Shown: positions 53,915 to 63,235 of the stretch, piece after piece
Numbering within the stretch: position 1 is the first letter of the stretch
How the letters are laid out: each line of letters begins with the position of its first letter
Notes under the pieces: model-generated
What the model was told of the DNA's origin: nothing
What the model saw: the letters and a program-made list of their open reading frames with translations, nothing else
Databases searched by the model: none
Origin: an uncultured Spirochaetaceae bacterium
GTDB lineage: Bacteria; Spirochaetota; Spirochaetia; Sphaerochaetales; Sphaerochaetaceae
Reading direction: 5' to 3'
NCBI GenBank assembly: GCA_944392965.1
Contig: CALXYM010000001.1
Span: 124,001-188,000 of the forward strand
DNA: 64,000 nt
Position numbers and translations under genes: made by a program

Positions 53915-55516
53915 TTAAAGCTGGTTCTTGCTCTGTGGATCAAACGCGTCCCTGAGTCCATCTCCGAAGAAGTTCATCGCGAAGAGGAATACGACCATCA
54001 CCACTGATGGTGCGATGAGCTTGTATGGATAGAGTGTCATGCTCGATACCGCGTCTCCGATCAGAGATCCCCATGATGCATAAGGAGCCTGAACTCCAAG
54101 TCCGAGGAATGAGAGGAACGACTCCTGCATGATGAATGCCGGAATCCTTATCGTAGAATAGACTATGATGACCGAAAGGGAGTTCGGGATCATGTGGCGA
54201 AGTATTATGTGGAACGTAGATGCTCCCATGCTCCGTGCCGCCTCGACATATTCCTGGTTCTTGAGGCTCATTATCTGGCCACGTACCATACGTGCGATCG
54301 TAAGCCATGATACCAATGCCAGAGCTAGGAAGAGGTTCAGTATGTTGCGCCCGAAGATCGCCATACAGATGATTACAAGAAGCATGTAGGGCAGTCCGTA
54401 CATGATGTCTACGAATCTCATAAGATAATAGTCAACTCTTCCTCCTAGGTATCCGGCAAGAGAACCTACGAGGATTCCGATTACAAATGAGGCTATCGTA
54501 CCGACAAGGCCGATGGCTATGGATATCTGGCCTCCGTATATTATCCTTGAAAGCAGATCCCTTCCAAGGTAATCGGTTCCAAGGTAATACCTCCTCTCGT
54601 GCATCTTTGACGCCTCAATCTCAGCAGTCATTCCACTTGAAAGCTCAAAGGATCCCTTATATGGGAAAGTGATCGTGCCTTCACTGTTCTGTGCGGACAC
54701 GTCACGCTCCGCTTCTCTGCGTGCAAGCTGCATTATGTACCCGACAAGGTTCTGAGTTGCCCTCTCCTGATAGCCCTCCTCTCCAAGGGCATCCATCTCC
54801 AGTTCTACAGCCGCCTCAAGATCCTCACCCTCAAGGGTTTCATCATTTGCTCTCACCTGATTGGAAACCGAGGTCCTCACCTCATTTCTCAGTGTCGTTT
54901 CCACGAGAGAGGGCTCGACATTAAGCAGTGTTGAATAAAGGTTCAGAAGCGTCTGGTAGTCTGCATTCGCCACCTCATAGCGCTCTCCATCTGCATCATA
55001 TGCATAAAGATGGTTCACTGTGATCTGGATATCATTCTCAATGTCCTCAAGCATCCTGTCAATCTGACGCTGTGCGGATCTGCTGAACTCGAAAGTCCCG
55101 TTTGCCCTTGCCTCCTCTCCATATTTGTATACCAGATCCCATACTGCGTTTGTACGGCTTTCCTGTACCCATTCTCTGATCCTTGCATCATCTTCTTCAC
55201 TTACAGCCAGCTCTCCATTTCTCCATGCCTGGAAATAGATGTTCTTGAGCCTTTGCTCAAGCATAAGCTCTCCTGCACTCCTTGTCAGGGACGGTCTGAG
55301 GTTCTGATGTTGCGTGATCGCCTCATCGTAGGGGTAGAGCGGAAGAGCGTCTGCAAAGATCGCAAGCAGGGCGTATATAATTACGACGACCATGCCTACA
55401 ACGGCCATCTTATTCTTTCTCAGCCTCTTCCATGCCTCTTTTGTAAGGCTTGTTCCTTCTACGGTCTGATTGAATTCGTTGGTGGCAACCATCTTTTTTT
55501 TCTTAAACAGTTTCAT
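53915..55516 (-). CDS. oppC: Oligopeptide ABC transporter permease OppC with a long insertion
   Basis: 533 residues, against about 300 normally. The first membrane span (about 37-57) is followed by some 240 extra residues (about 60-300), hydrophilic, helical and rich in Glu, Arg, Gln and Asn. Then the standard permease domain follows: six-span core with EAARSMGASTFHIILRHMIPNS. The insert lies on the outer side by topology. AGGAGG precedes the ATG. It sits between oppB and oppD. Confidence 0.9.
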   Translation of the reverse strand: MKLFKKKKMVATNEFNQTVEGTSLTKEAWKRLRKNKMAVVGMVVVIIYALLAIFADALPLYPYDEAITQHQNLRPSLTRSAGELMLEQRLKNIYFQAWRNGELAVSEEDDARIREWVQESRTNAVWDLVYKYGEEARANGTFEFSRSAQRQIDRMLEDIENDIQITVNHLYAYDADGERYEVANADYQTLLNLYSTLLNVEPSLVETTLRNEVRTSVSNQVRANDETLEGEDLEAAVELEMDALGEEGYQERATQNLVGYIMQLARREAERDVSAQNSEGTITFPYKGSFELSSGMTAEIEASKMHERRYYLGTDYLGRDLLSRIIYGGQISIAIGLVGTIASFVIGILVGSLAGYLGGRVDYYLMRFVDIMYGLPYMLLVIICMAIFGRNILNLFLALALVSWLTIARMVRGQIMSLKNQEYVEAARSMGASTFHIILRHMIPNSLSVIIVYSTIRIPAFIMQESFLSFLGLGVQAPYASWGSLIGDAVSSMTLYPYKLIAPSVVMVVFLFAMNFFGDGLRDAFDPQSKNQL

Positions 55517-55524
55517 GTTGCCTC

Positions 55525-56460
55525 CTATTTATATGTGATCCTCGGATCAAGCTGTGCATAAACGATATCCACGATGAAGTTCATGATTACGAGGATGATT
55601 GAATATACGATGACGACTCCGACGATCAGTGTATAGTCGCGGTTAAAGGATGACTGTACGAAGAATTTTCCAAGACCGGGGATCGTGAATACCTGTTCTA
55701 CCACGATGCTCCCCGTAAGAATTCCCGCGAACGCTGGTCCAAGGTAACTCACCACGGGCAGCATGGCTCCTTTCATCGCATGCTTGAAGATGATCGTGCT
55801 GTTTTTCATCCCCTTTGCCTTTGCCGTTCTGATATAGTCACTTCTGAGCGTCTCAAGCATGCTTGAGCGTGTGAGCCTGGCGATATCCGCATAATATGCG
55901 AAGGAAAGCGCTATCGTGGGCAGTACTGCGGTCTTCCATCCTCCGCCTCCTGTTGTCATGAACCATCCTGTTGTAGGAAACCAGTGCAGCTGCATTGAGA
56001 ATATCTGCTGTAATAGCGGTGCAACTACGAACAGCGGGACCGATAGCCCGAGTGCTGCAAGACACATCGGGAAATAATCGAGAATCGTGTTCTGTTTTAC
56101 CGCTGCTGTTATTCCCAGCGATATTCCGAATACTAGGGCAACGGCCATGGCCATTGAACCAAGTACTATGGAATTCGGGAGACTGTTACCTATAAGATAG
56201 TTAACATCATGATCCTTGTATTTGTAAGATGGGCCTAAATCTCCTCTCAATACGTCGAACATGTATCTTGCATATTGTTTGACAAGGGGTTCATCGAAGT
56301 GATAGCGCGCTTCAATGTTCCTTCTGACCGCTTCGGTAAGTACCCTCTCTCCGTCAAAAGGACCTCCGGGGGCGATTCTGACTATAAAAAAGCTGAGCGT
56401 AATTATGATCAATATGGTCGGAATCATTCCCAGAAGGCGCTTTATTATGTATTTTGTCAT
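55525..56460 (-). CDS. oppB: Oligopeptide ABC transporter permease
   Basis: 311 residues from ATG 56460 behind GAGGAG; longer starts are rejected. Six membrane spans. The EAA loop reads LRSDYIRTAKAKGMKNSTIIFKHAMKG. The first gene of the permease operon. Its own upstream region carries three copies of a motif shared with oppA. Confidence 0.94.
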   Translation of the reverse strand: MTKYIIKRLLGMIPTILIIITLSFFIVRIAPGGPFDGERVLTEAVRRNIEARYHFDEPLVKQYARYMFDVLRGDLGPSYKYKDHDVNYLIGNSLPNSIVLGSMAMAVALVFGISLGITAAVKQNTILDYFPMCLAALGLSVPLFVVAPLLQQIFSMQLHWFPTTGWFMTTGGGGWKTAVLPTIALSFAYYADIARLTRSSMLETLRSDYIRTAKAKGMKNSTIIFKHAMKGAMLPVVSYLGPAFAGILTGSIVVEQVFTIPGLGKFFVQSSFNRDYTLIVGVVIVYSIILVIMNFIVDIVYAQLDPRITYK

Positions 56461-56515
56461 CGCATCTCCTCTAATGGTAAATGTTTTAATTAAAAATTCC
56501 CTGATATTCAAGAAC

Positions 56516-56559
56516 AAATTGCATACAAATTGCATGAATATGGAAAATTTATGCAATTT
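56516..56559. promoter_or_regulatory. Repeated AAATTGCAT motifs upstream of oppB and rimO
   Basis: AAATTGCAT at 56516-56524 and 56527-56535, then its reverse complement at 56551-56559. The 11-bp step between the first two fits one helical turn. The same core is found upstream of oppA. The site lies 56-100 nt before oppB and also near the rimO start. Confidence 0.48.
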
Positions 56560-56623
56560 TAAATATTTTTCTGCGGTAAAAACTTCGTTGCTAAAATCTC
56601 CTTAAAAAGATAATGTAATGGCT

Positions 56624-57949
56624 ATGGAAAAGATATACATAGAGAGTTTAGGATGTGCTAAGAACCAGGTAGACAGTGAGATACTTTTAACATATGCCCT
56701 TGAAAACGGGTATGAGAGGACATCTGATCCTGCAGTGGCTGATGTGATAGTCGTCAACAGCTGCGGATTTATCGAGGATGCGAAGAAGGAGTCCATTGAG
56801 ACCGTTCTCTCTATGCGTGAGCTCTATCCCAGCGCAAAGATCATCCTGGCCGGATGTCTCGCACAGCGTTATGGTGCGGAGATGGAGTTTGAGGAGGCCA
56901 ATGCCATTTTCGGCAACCATGATCTCTCTCAGTTTCCAAAGATACTTAAAGATGTAGAGGATAGCGAACACCCCGTTGAAACACCGGAATATCCTGATCC
57001 TGACAGGGAAAGGGATGACAGGAAGATTCTCCTCTCAAGAAAAAGAACCGCTTACCTGAAGATAAGTGAAGGCTGTAATCATTGCTGCTCATATTGTGCT
57101 ATTCCGGTTATCAGGGGACCGCTGAGAAGCAGACCTTTTGAGAAGATAGTAGAGGAGGCGAAGAGACTTATTTCAGAGGGGATTTATGAGATATCGGTCA
57201 TCGCACAGGATCTTGGTGCCTATGGTCTAGATCTTTATGGAAAAAGCAGGTTCACCGAGCTTATGGACGCTCTCTCTTCCCTGGATGGGGATTTTGTGTT
57301 GAGGATGCTTTATATCCATCCAGATACTTTCCCAATGGATCTGATTCCTCTTACGAAGGAGAAAGAAAAGATCCTGCCTTATTTCGATATTCCCGTACAG
57401 CACGCCGATCCGAGGATCTTAAGTAAGATGGGAAGGACTGGTAGCAGGGAGATATATCTCAATCTTATAAATAATATACGGTCAGCCCTTCCTGATGCGG
57501 TCATAAGAACCACCATCATGCTTGGTTTCCCCGGAGAGGATGAGAAGAGCTTTGCGGAGGTTAAGAGATTTATCATGGAAGGCCAGTTTGACTGGATGGG
57601 ATCTTTCACCTATTCAAGGGAGGAAGATACCCCCGCATATAAGATGCGTAACAAGAAGGATCATGATAAGGCACATAAGATAGCACTTTCCTATCAGAAG
57701 GAGCTTATGGAAATACAGAACGGCATAAGCGAGGAGCGGATGAAACGCTTTGTCGGAAATACTTACAAGGCGATAATAGAGGAGAAGATAGAGAACGAGG
57801 AGCTTTATTTCGGCAGGATCTACGCTCAGGCTGCGGATGTAGATGGGCTTACGGTCATCTCCTCTTCAAGGGAATTGAAAGAGGGGAATGTCGTGGATGT
57901 CAGGATTACCAAGTCCATGGGATTTGACCTTGATGCGGTGGCTCTATGA
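56624..57949 (+). CDS. rimO: Ribosomal protein uS12 methylthiotransferase
   Basis: 441 residues (ATG 56624; ATG 56618 also in frame). A radical-SAM enzyme that adds a methylthio group to Asp of ribosomal protein S12. MTTase domain cluster: Cys11, Cys47, Cys78. Radical-SAM cluster CxxxCxxC: Cys151, 155, 158. C-terminal TRAM-like domain. GATAAT ends 9 nt before the chosen ATG and no ribosome site is present. The stop overlaps pcrA (ATGA). Confidence 0.93.
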   Translation: MEKIYIESLGCAKNQVDSEILLTYALENGYERTSDPAVADVIVVNSCGFIEDAKKESIETVLSMRELYPSAKIILAGCLAQRYGAEMEFEEANAIFGNHDLSQFPKILKDVEDSEHPVETPEYPDPDRERDDRKILLSRKRTAYLKISEGCNHCCSYCAIPVIRGPLRSRPFEKIVEEAKRLISEGIYEISVIAQDLGAYGLDLYGKSRFTELMDALSSLDGDFVLRMLYIHPDTFPMDLIPLTKEKEKILPYFDIPVQHADPRILSKMGRTGSREIYLNLINNIRSALPDAVIRTTIMLGFPGEDEKSFAEVKRFIMEGQFDWMGSFTYSREEDTPAYKMRNKKDHDKAHKIALSYQKELMEIQNGISEERMKRFVGNTYKAIIEEKIENEELYFGRIYAQAADVDGLTVISSSRELKEGNVVDVRITKSMGFDLDAVAL

Positions 57950-60330
57950 CCTATCTAGACACTCTGAATGAGGCTCAGAGGGAGGCCGTACTTGATACGG
58001 AACATAACCTTCTGATCCTTGCATGTGCCGGCAGTGGAAAGACTCGTACGATAACGAGTAAGATTGCCTATTACATAGAATCGGGGATATTGAAGCCCTG
58101 GCAGATTCTTGCTGTAACATTTACCAACAAGGCTGCACAGGAGATGCGTACAAGGCTTGCCCAGATGCTCTCCGATTATGATATATCCTCTCTTGAAATA
58201 CGCACATTTCATTCGTTTGGGGCATGGGTTCTGAGACGTCATAGCAAGGAGGCCGGCCTTCTTAGTGGTTTCCAGATTTATGATGACAGTGATTCTGCCA
58301 CCCTCCTTTCCTCGATATTCCCTGATATCGATAAGAAGGAGGCGAGGAGCATATATAATGCCATCTCTCAGGCGAAGGACAGGGGTATTGCCCCCAATTC
58401 CGGGAAACTTGAGTATTTTGCAAAGGATATCGAAGATCTTGGTGCTTACTATCAGGAATATGAGAAGGCCCTGAGAGGAACGGGAAACTGTGATTTTGCA
58501 GATCTCATACTTAAACCTGTAATACTATTTAATAAATATGATGATATAAGAACATATTACCAGAAGCGGTTCAAGCTCATTCTCGTGGACGAGTATCAGG
58601 ATTCGAACAAGATGCAGTTCGAACTTTTAAGTCTGATCTCCTCAAAAGATTCCCAGCTCTGTGTCGTTGGAGATGATGACCAGTCCATATACTCCTTCCG
58701 TGGAGCGGACATAGAAAACATCCTTTCGTTTAATAAGTCATTTAAAAACGTAAGGGAGATAAAGCTCGAGAAGAACTACCGTTCCACCAGTGAGATTCTG
58801 GCACTTGCCTCCTCTGTTATTAAGAATAATAAGATTCGACATAAGAAGGATATCATCAGTTTCGACGGGCATCATGGAAAGAAGCCGGAGCTGATTTCAA
58901 ACATTGATGGAAAAGGGGAGGCAGAAGGTATTCTCAGTCGCATACGGCGCATAGACGATTATGATAACACAGCTGTGATTTACAGGACGAATGCACAGTC
59001 TCTAGAGTTTGAGCGGGTTCTTAGCATGAGTCATGTTCCATACCGTCTCGTTGGGGCTCTTAAGTTCTACGAGAGAGAGGAGGTCAAGGATTCACTTGCT
59101 CTGCTCCGCCTTCTTTGTAACCGGCATGATGTAATCAGTTTCCGCCGTATGATAAACAAGCCTGCACGCGGCTTAGGTGATAAAACCGTAGAGAACATAA
59201 TAGGAGGAAGAGAGAGTGTCGATGTCTTGTCCGCCCTTTCTTCTTTCTCAGAGAATGCGAAAGGTAAGGCTAAGGAGGGGGCACAGGCATTCCTTTCCGC
59301 TTACGAGAAATGTTCATCTGAACTTGATTCTGGGATAGAGCTTGAGACATTGCTGGCAGAGGTCCTGGATTATTTCGGACTGAAAGATTATTACGAAGAG
59401 GAGAAGGATGCATCTATCAGGGAAGGAAAGAGGGAGAACCTGAACGCACTTGCAAACTCTCTTGCCGAATACGGAGCGGGCAGGGGGCAGCTTGAGACTT
59501 TCCTTGAAAATATCACGTTGGATAATACAACTGTGGGTGGAACGGGAAAAGATGAACGTCCGGGAGTCACCCTCATAACGATGCATAATACGAAAGGTCT
59601 TGAATTTGACTATGTATTCGTAGCGGGGCTTGAGGATGAACTCATTCCTGGAAGTCGGAGCAGTCAGAGTGCGAAAGGACTGGAAGAGGAGAGGCGTCTA
59701 CTTTATGTCGCAACGACAAGGGCACGAAAGGAGCTCTATCTTTCATATGCAGCGATACGCTCAATGTGGGGAAGAAAGGACTATAGAACCCCATCCCGTT
59801 ATCTTGATGAGATTCCAAAAGAGTTTTATAGCGGAGCTCTTTACAAGAAAGCCGTCAACCCTTATTCATTCGTAGGAGCGAAAGTCGAGTATAAGAGCAA
59901 GAGTAGCTATACCAACATTCCTTCCTGGGCTGCGAACATAAATATCCCAAAGAAGGAGGAGGTTAAGAAGGAGATTCCGCTTTTCTCTTTGAATGATGAG
60001 GTTTCCAGCCCCCTTTATGGGAAAGGAACCATATTAGATATTAAAACAGGAGAGATAGGACATCGTCTCCTTACCATAAAGTTTGAGAATCTTGGTACGG
60101 TCCGACTTAATGAGGGCACTGCAAATCTTACTCTCCTTTCATCTTCTTCCAATGCGAAAAATACCTCTTCCCGTTTTGAAAAAGGGGATAGGGTGAAAAG
60201 TCCCGCCTATGGGGAAGGTGTCATTGAGAATATATCTGAGATCAACGGCAAACGGGTTCTCACCGTCCATTTTGCCTCTGATAAAACCATTAAACTTATG
60301 GAAGGGTATTCCAAGCTTGAGAAACTGTAA
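57946..60330 (+). CDS. pcrA: UvrD/PcrA-type DNA helicase with two C-terminal Tudor-like repeats
   Basis: 794 residues. Superfamily 1A helicase that unwinds 3'-to-5' in repair and at replication forks. Walker A ACAGSGKT (26-33), DEYQD, DDDQSIYSFRGA, the Q-motif NEAQREAV and motif VI VATTRARK. The tail has two similar units (NDEVSSPLYGKGTILDI and KGDRVKSPAYGEGVIENI), each a PcrA-like Tudor fold; one such unit is normal. It is translationally coupled to rimO. Confidence 0.93.
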   Translation: MTYLDTLNEAQREAVLDTEHNLLILACAGSGKTRTITSKIAYYIESGILKPWQILAVTFTNKAAQEMRTRLAQMLSDYDISSLEIRTFHSFGAWVLRRHSKEAGLLSGFQIYDDSDSATLLSSIFPDIDKKEARSIYNAISQAKDRGIAPNSGKLEYFAKDIEDLGAYYQEYEKALRGTGNCDFADLILKPVILFNKYDDIRTYYQKRFKLILVDEYQDSNKMQFELLSLISSKDSQLCVVGDDDQSIYSFRGADIENILSFNKSFKNVREIKLEKNYRSTSEILALASSVIKNNKIRHKKDIISFDGHHGKKPELISNIDGKGEAEGILSRIRRIDDYDNTAVIYRTNAQSLEFERVLSMSHVPYRLVGALKFYEREEVKDSLALLRLLCNRHDVISFRRMINKPARGLGDKTVENIIGGRESVDVLSALSSFSENAKGKAKEGAQAFLSAYEKCSSELDSGIELETLLAEVLDYFGLKDYYEEEKDASIREGKRENLNALANSLAEYGAGRGQLETFLENITLDNTTVGGTGKDERPGVTLITMHNTKGLEFDYVFVAGLEDELIPGSRSSQSAKGLEEERRLLYVATTRARKELYLSYAAIRSMWGRKDYRTPSRYLDEIPKEFYSGALYKKAVNPYSFVGAKVEYKSKSSYTNIPSWAANINIPKKEEVKKEIPLFSLNDEVSSPLYGKGTILDIKTGEIGHRLLTIKFENLGTVRLNEGTANLTLLSSSSNAKNTSSRFEKGDRVKSPAYGEGVIENISEINGKRVLTVHFASDKTIKLMEGYSKLEKL

Positions 60331-60443
60331 GAAATTTATATAATATCTGAAAATTCGGAGTATCTGCTATCTTGCGAAATAGGATGTTCCGTATTTTCAG
60401 TTGGAATTCATTACAATGCTTCATTGTTGAAGTAAATCATTGA

Positions 60444-61916
60444 TTATTGCTTAAATCGATATTTCCCTTTTCCTTGCCCTTTGACTTCTGCAATTAGACT
60501 AGAAGTTTTTAATTTAGCAATCAATTCTCCTGCTGATGAATATGATGTTGCAGTTACCGTAGCAATATCACTTCGTCCAAAAACACCTTCAGTACCATAT
60601 GTCTTGAATAGCGCCATTGCTTTACTTCTTGTGTTTTTGTTTGCATTCATTTTATTGATGGCTGTCTCAATAGCCTGATTTGAGGATTCAATAGCCGGTT
60701 TTTCAAACTGAATAGCTTGGTTTTTCAAATCAATCACCAGATTCTCAATGGATTTCCCATAGTTTAGATTCTTGAGAATTACTGAGAACTGCGAAGAATC
60801 AGAAAAGAACTCTGGTTTCAAGTTACTACTGTAATTAGGCTCTGTTTCATAGCCCTCTATAATTTTCTTGATACCACTTCCTTGGCGTTCCATATAACCG
60901 AGTCTTGCAAACACATCTGCAAGTACGGGATTTCTGCGTTTCGAGATTATATTCTTGCTCAGGTCAAGATCCTGAATATTCTTCCCATTTACCATTCCAC
61001 CAGGAGATGAGATCTCAAGCCTATCATCAAAGATGTCAATATTGTACTTCACTACCAAGCTCCAGATAGCTACGATGGATTAGGACATTTGTGAGAGCTT
61101 CAAGGCAGCTTCGTTCTGCATATTCTGGCATTTCTATTCTAGATGTAGGAGCTTTTCTCCACATCATCTTATTATTATGTTTGATGAAATTCATACCATC
61201 TTCAAGTAAGAGAATCAGACTTCCTGTATATTCTGCACTGTCAATGGCATCAATGAGCCCTCCTGCTTTTGTAAGTCCATTCCATCTTACACAAAAGAGC
61301 CTCGACTGCCTCAACGGGCAATCATCCGCTATAAGGACTCCAGCATTGGTAAGTTTGTTCGTAGCTTCTTCAACTAGTCCGAAAGAAGCAAGGAACTTGT
61401 CATCAAAACTCTTACCAGTCCATTTCCTATAACGTTCCCTGAGCTTCGAGAATGCAAAATCTTTCGCATCATATTTTGAAACAAGAGCATCAAAAGTCTC
61501 ATTCATTCCATCTAGGATAAGCTCATGAAGAATGTGATCTGGTGCACTATGCTTTCATCTCCAAGCCTGATATACGCTTCTCTGATTCCATCTGCCTTGT
61601 AGTAATAAGGGGTATGGCTTCCTTTTGAAATAAAAAGAACAAGGAGATTCTTTCCATCTTCTTTCTCTGCAGTGAGAATGAAGCGTGGAATTGGAGATAT
61701 TCTTTCCTTGATAAGTCTGCTTATATCTTCTGCATCCTTTTGCGGATCTGCTAAACCAACAATATTGTGATCATTATCAATACTGAAGAAGAGAGTACCG
61801 CCGGATGTATTTGCAAAAGCACTGACACTTTTAAGCCAGCTCTTGGGCTTTTTCACCTCGAGTACTTCTTTAAAATCACAAACGGTAGCTTCTGCGATAA
61901 GTCTCTCTAACATCAT
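60444..61916 (-). pseudogene. AlbA_2/ATP-binding (RecG-like) regulator gene with two frameshifts
   Basis: One ancestral gene of about 485 codons is split in three. Piece 1 (61916-61512) is an AlbA_2 DNA-binding domain (FANTSGGTLFFSID and IREAYIRLGD). Piece 2 (61530 region down to 61036) continues as PDHILHELILDGMNE to HRSYLELGSEV. Piece 3 (61058-60444) gives IDIFDDRLEISSPGGM (the ATP-site motif) and a C-terminal winged helix. A missing base near 61535 and an extra A near 61040 restore one frame. AAGGAAAG precedes the first ATG. The frames fit so well that decay is recent or the errors are in assembly. Confidence 0.82.
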
Positions 61917-62309
61917 CTTTCCTTTTTGATAGATTATCTTATAGGAGGAATGAGCTTAGCAATACTCCATAGCTAATTGAAACTGTAATTCTTCTTATAT
62001 TTTATGTTTTGAGACTTGAAGAATAAATTCTTTTACACTATTTACATAGCCGTCATTTTTCAACTATAATACATTTTCGGTCGGCTTTGCCGGCCTGCAT
62101 ATAAAAGGAACAGATCCATCTTTTCCAGAGTCTCCCTAAACTGTGGATGAGATTGTAATGTTTCCTCTTATAGGAAGTCTTAAGGGATTTCTGACTATGT
62201 CAAACACCTTATTCGCCTTCCCACAGAATATGGTGGTTAGTTCTTAGGTCCTTTTGAGCCGGTGAGTCCTGTAAGATATGCAATAACGCTAACTTAAAGG
62301 GTTTTGTTT
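61917..62309 (+). other. Upstream region and long leader of rplM-rpsI
   Basis: About 390 bp. The first 120 bp separate the pseudogene and hold no gene. The promoter lies at 62041; transcription would start near 62078 and leave a leader of about 230 nt with a GC hairpin (GGTCGGC/GCCGGCC, 62079-62095) and several smaller stems. A ribosomal-protein feedback site is possible but not recognised. Confidence 0.45.
62041..62070 (+). promoter_or_regulatory. Promoter of rplM-rpsI
   Basis: TTTACA (five of six), an 18-bp spacer and perfect TATAAT. Confidence 0.78.
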
Positions 62310-62738
62310 ATGAAGACTATTTTTATTAAGCCAGCGACTGTCGAGAAGAAATGGTATCTTATCGACGCGGAAGGCCAGAACCTCGGTCGTGTCGCAGTAA
62401 AGGCTGCAAACATCCTCAGGGGTAAGAATAAAGCTGAATATGTTCCTCATCAGGATTTAGGGGACTATGTCATCATCATCAATGCTTCAAAGGCAACTGT
62501 CACCGGCAACAAGATGGAAGATAAGAAGTACTATCGCCATTCCATGTATCCAGGTGGACTTAGAGAAGAGAAGTATGGTGATGTTCTTAAGAGAAAGCCA
62601 ACCTTCCCTATGGAGCATGCTATCAAGGGAATGCTTCCTCATGGAAAGCTTGGAAGAAGGCTTTTCCTGAATGTGAAGATTTACGCAGGAAACGAGCATC
62701 CACATATTGCTCAGAAACCTATTAAGGTGGAGCTCTAA
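62310..62738 (+). CDS. rplM: 50S ribosomal protein L13 (uL13)
   Basis: 142 residues from ATG 62310 behind AAAGGG. Family pattern: KWYLIDAEGQNLGRVAVKAANILRGK, HQDLGDYVIIINASK, GKMEDKKYYRHS and HPHIAQKPIKVEL at the end. It binds 23S rRNA in early large-subunit assembly. It is followed after 11 bp by rpsI, the usual pair. Confidence 0.97.
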   Translation: MKTIFIKPATVEKKWYLIDAEGQNLGRVAVKAANILRGKNKAEYVPHQDLGDYVIIINASKATVTGNKMEDKKYYRHSMYPGGLREEKYGDVLKRKPTFPMEHAIKGMLPHGKLGRRLFLNVKIYAGNEHPHIAQKPIKVEL

Positions 62739-62749
62739 GGAGGTAGATG

Positions 62750-63163
62750 ATGGCTAAGAAAGATGTTAAGAACACTGCCAACCTCGGACATGGGGTAGGA
62801 AGAAGAAAGACGGCGGTAGCAAGAGTTTACCTCAGAGAGGGAAACGGACAGATCACCGTTAATGGAAAGAATGTTGACGAGTACTTTGTTGACGTGCTCA
62901 ATGCTTCTCTTGTAAGCCAGCCTTTCAAAGTCACAGAGACTGAAGGCAAGTACGACCTCGTAATCAATGTCGTAGGTGGTGGAATCAAGGGACAGGCAGA
63001 GGCTTGCAGACACGGTGTTGCAAGGGCTCTCGTCGATGAGAACGCTGATTACAAGCCAGCTCTCCATGCTGCAGGACTTATGACTAGAGACCCGAGAATG
63101 GTCGAAAGAAAGAAGTATGGTCAGCGCGGAGCAAGAAGGCGCTTCCAGTTCTCAAAGAGGTAA
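62750..63163 (+). CDS. rpsI: 30S ribosomal protein S9 (uS9)
   Basis: 137 residues (ATG 62750; ATG 62747 also possible) behind AAGGAGG. The family markers are GVGRRKTAVARVYLREGNG, GGGIKGQAEACRHGVARAL and the basic C-terminal tail ending FQFSKR, which reaches the P-site tRNA. Terminator follows. Confidence 0.97.
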   Translation: MAKKDVKNTANLGHGVGRRKTAVARVYLREGNGQITVNGKNVDEYFVDVLNASLVSQPFKVTETEGKYDLVINVVGGGIKGQAEACRHGVARALVDENADYKPALHAAGLMTRDPRMVERKKYGQRGARRRFQFSKR

Positions 63164-63187
63164 TCTTATATTACCCATTACATATTC

Positions 63188-63212
63188 AACCGGTCCTTGT
63201 GGCCGGTTTTTG
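63188..63212 (+). terminator. Terminator after rpsI
   Basis: AACCGGTC/GGCCGGTT (one wobble) with a short loop and TTTTTG. Confidence 0.85.
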
Positions 63213-63235
63213 TTTGCTGAAATTAATGATGTTAT

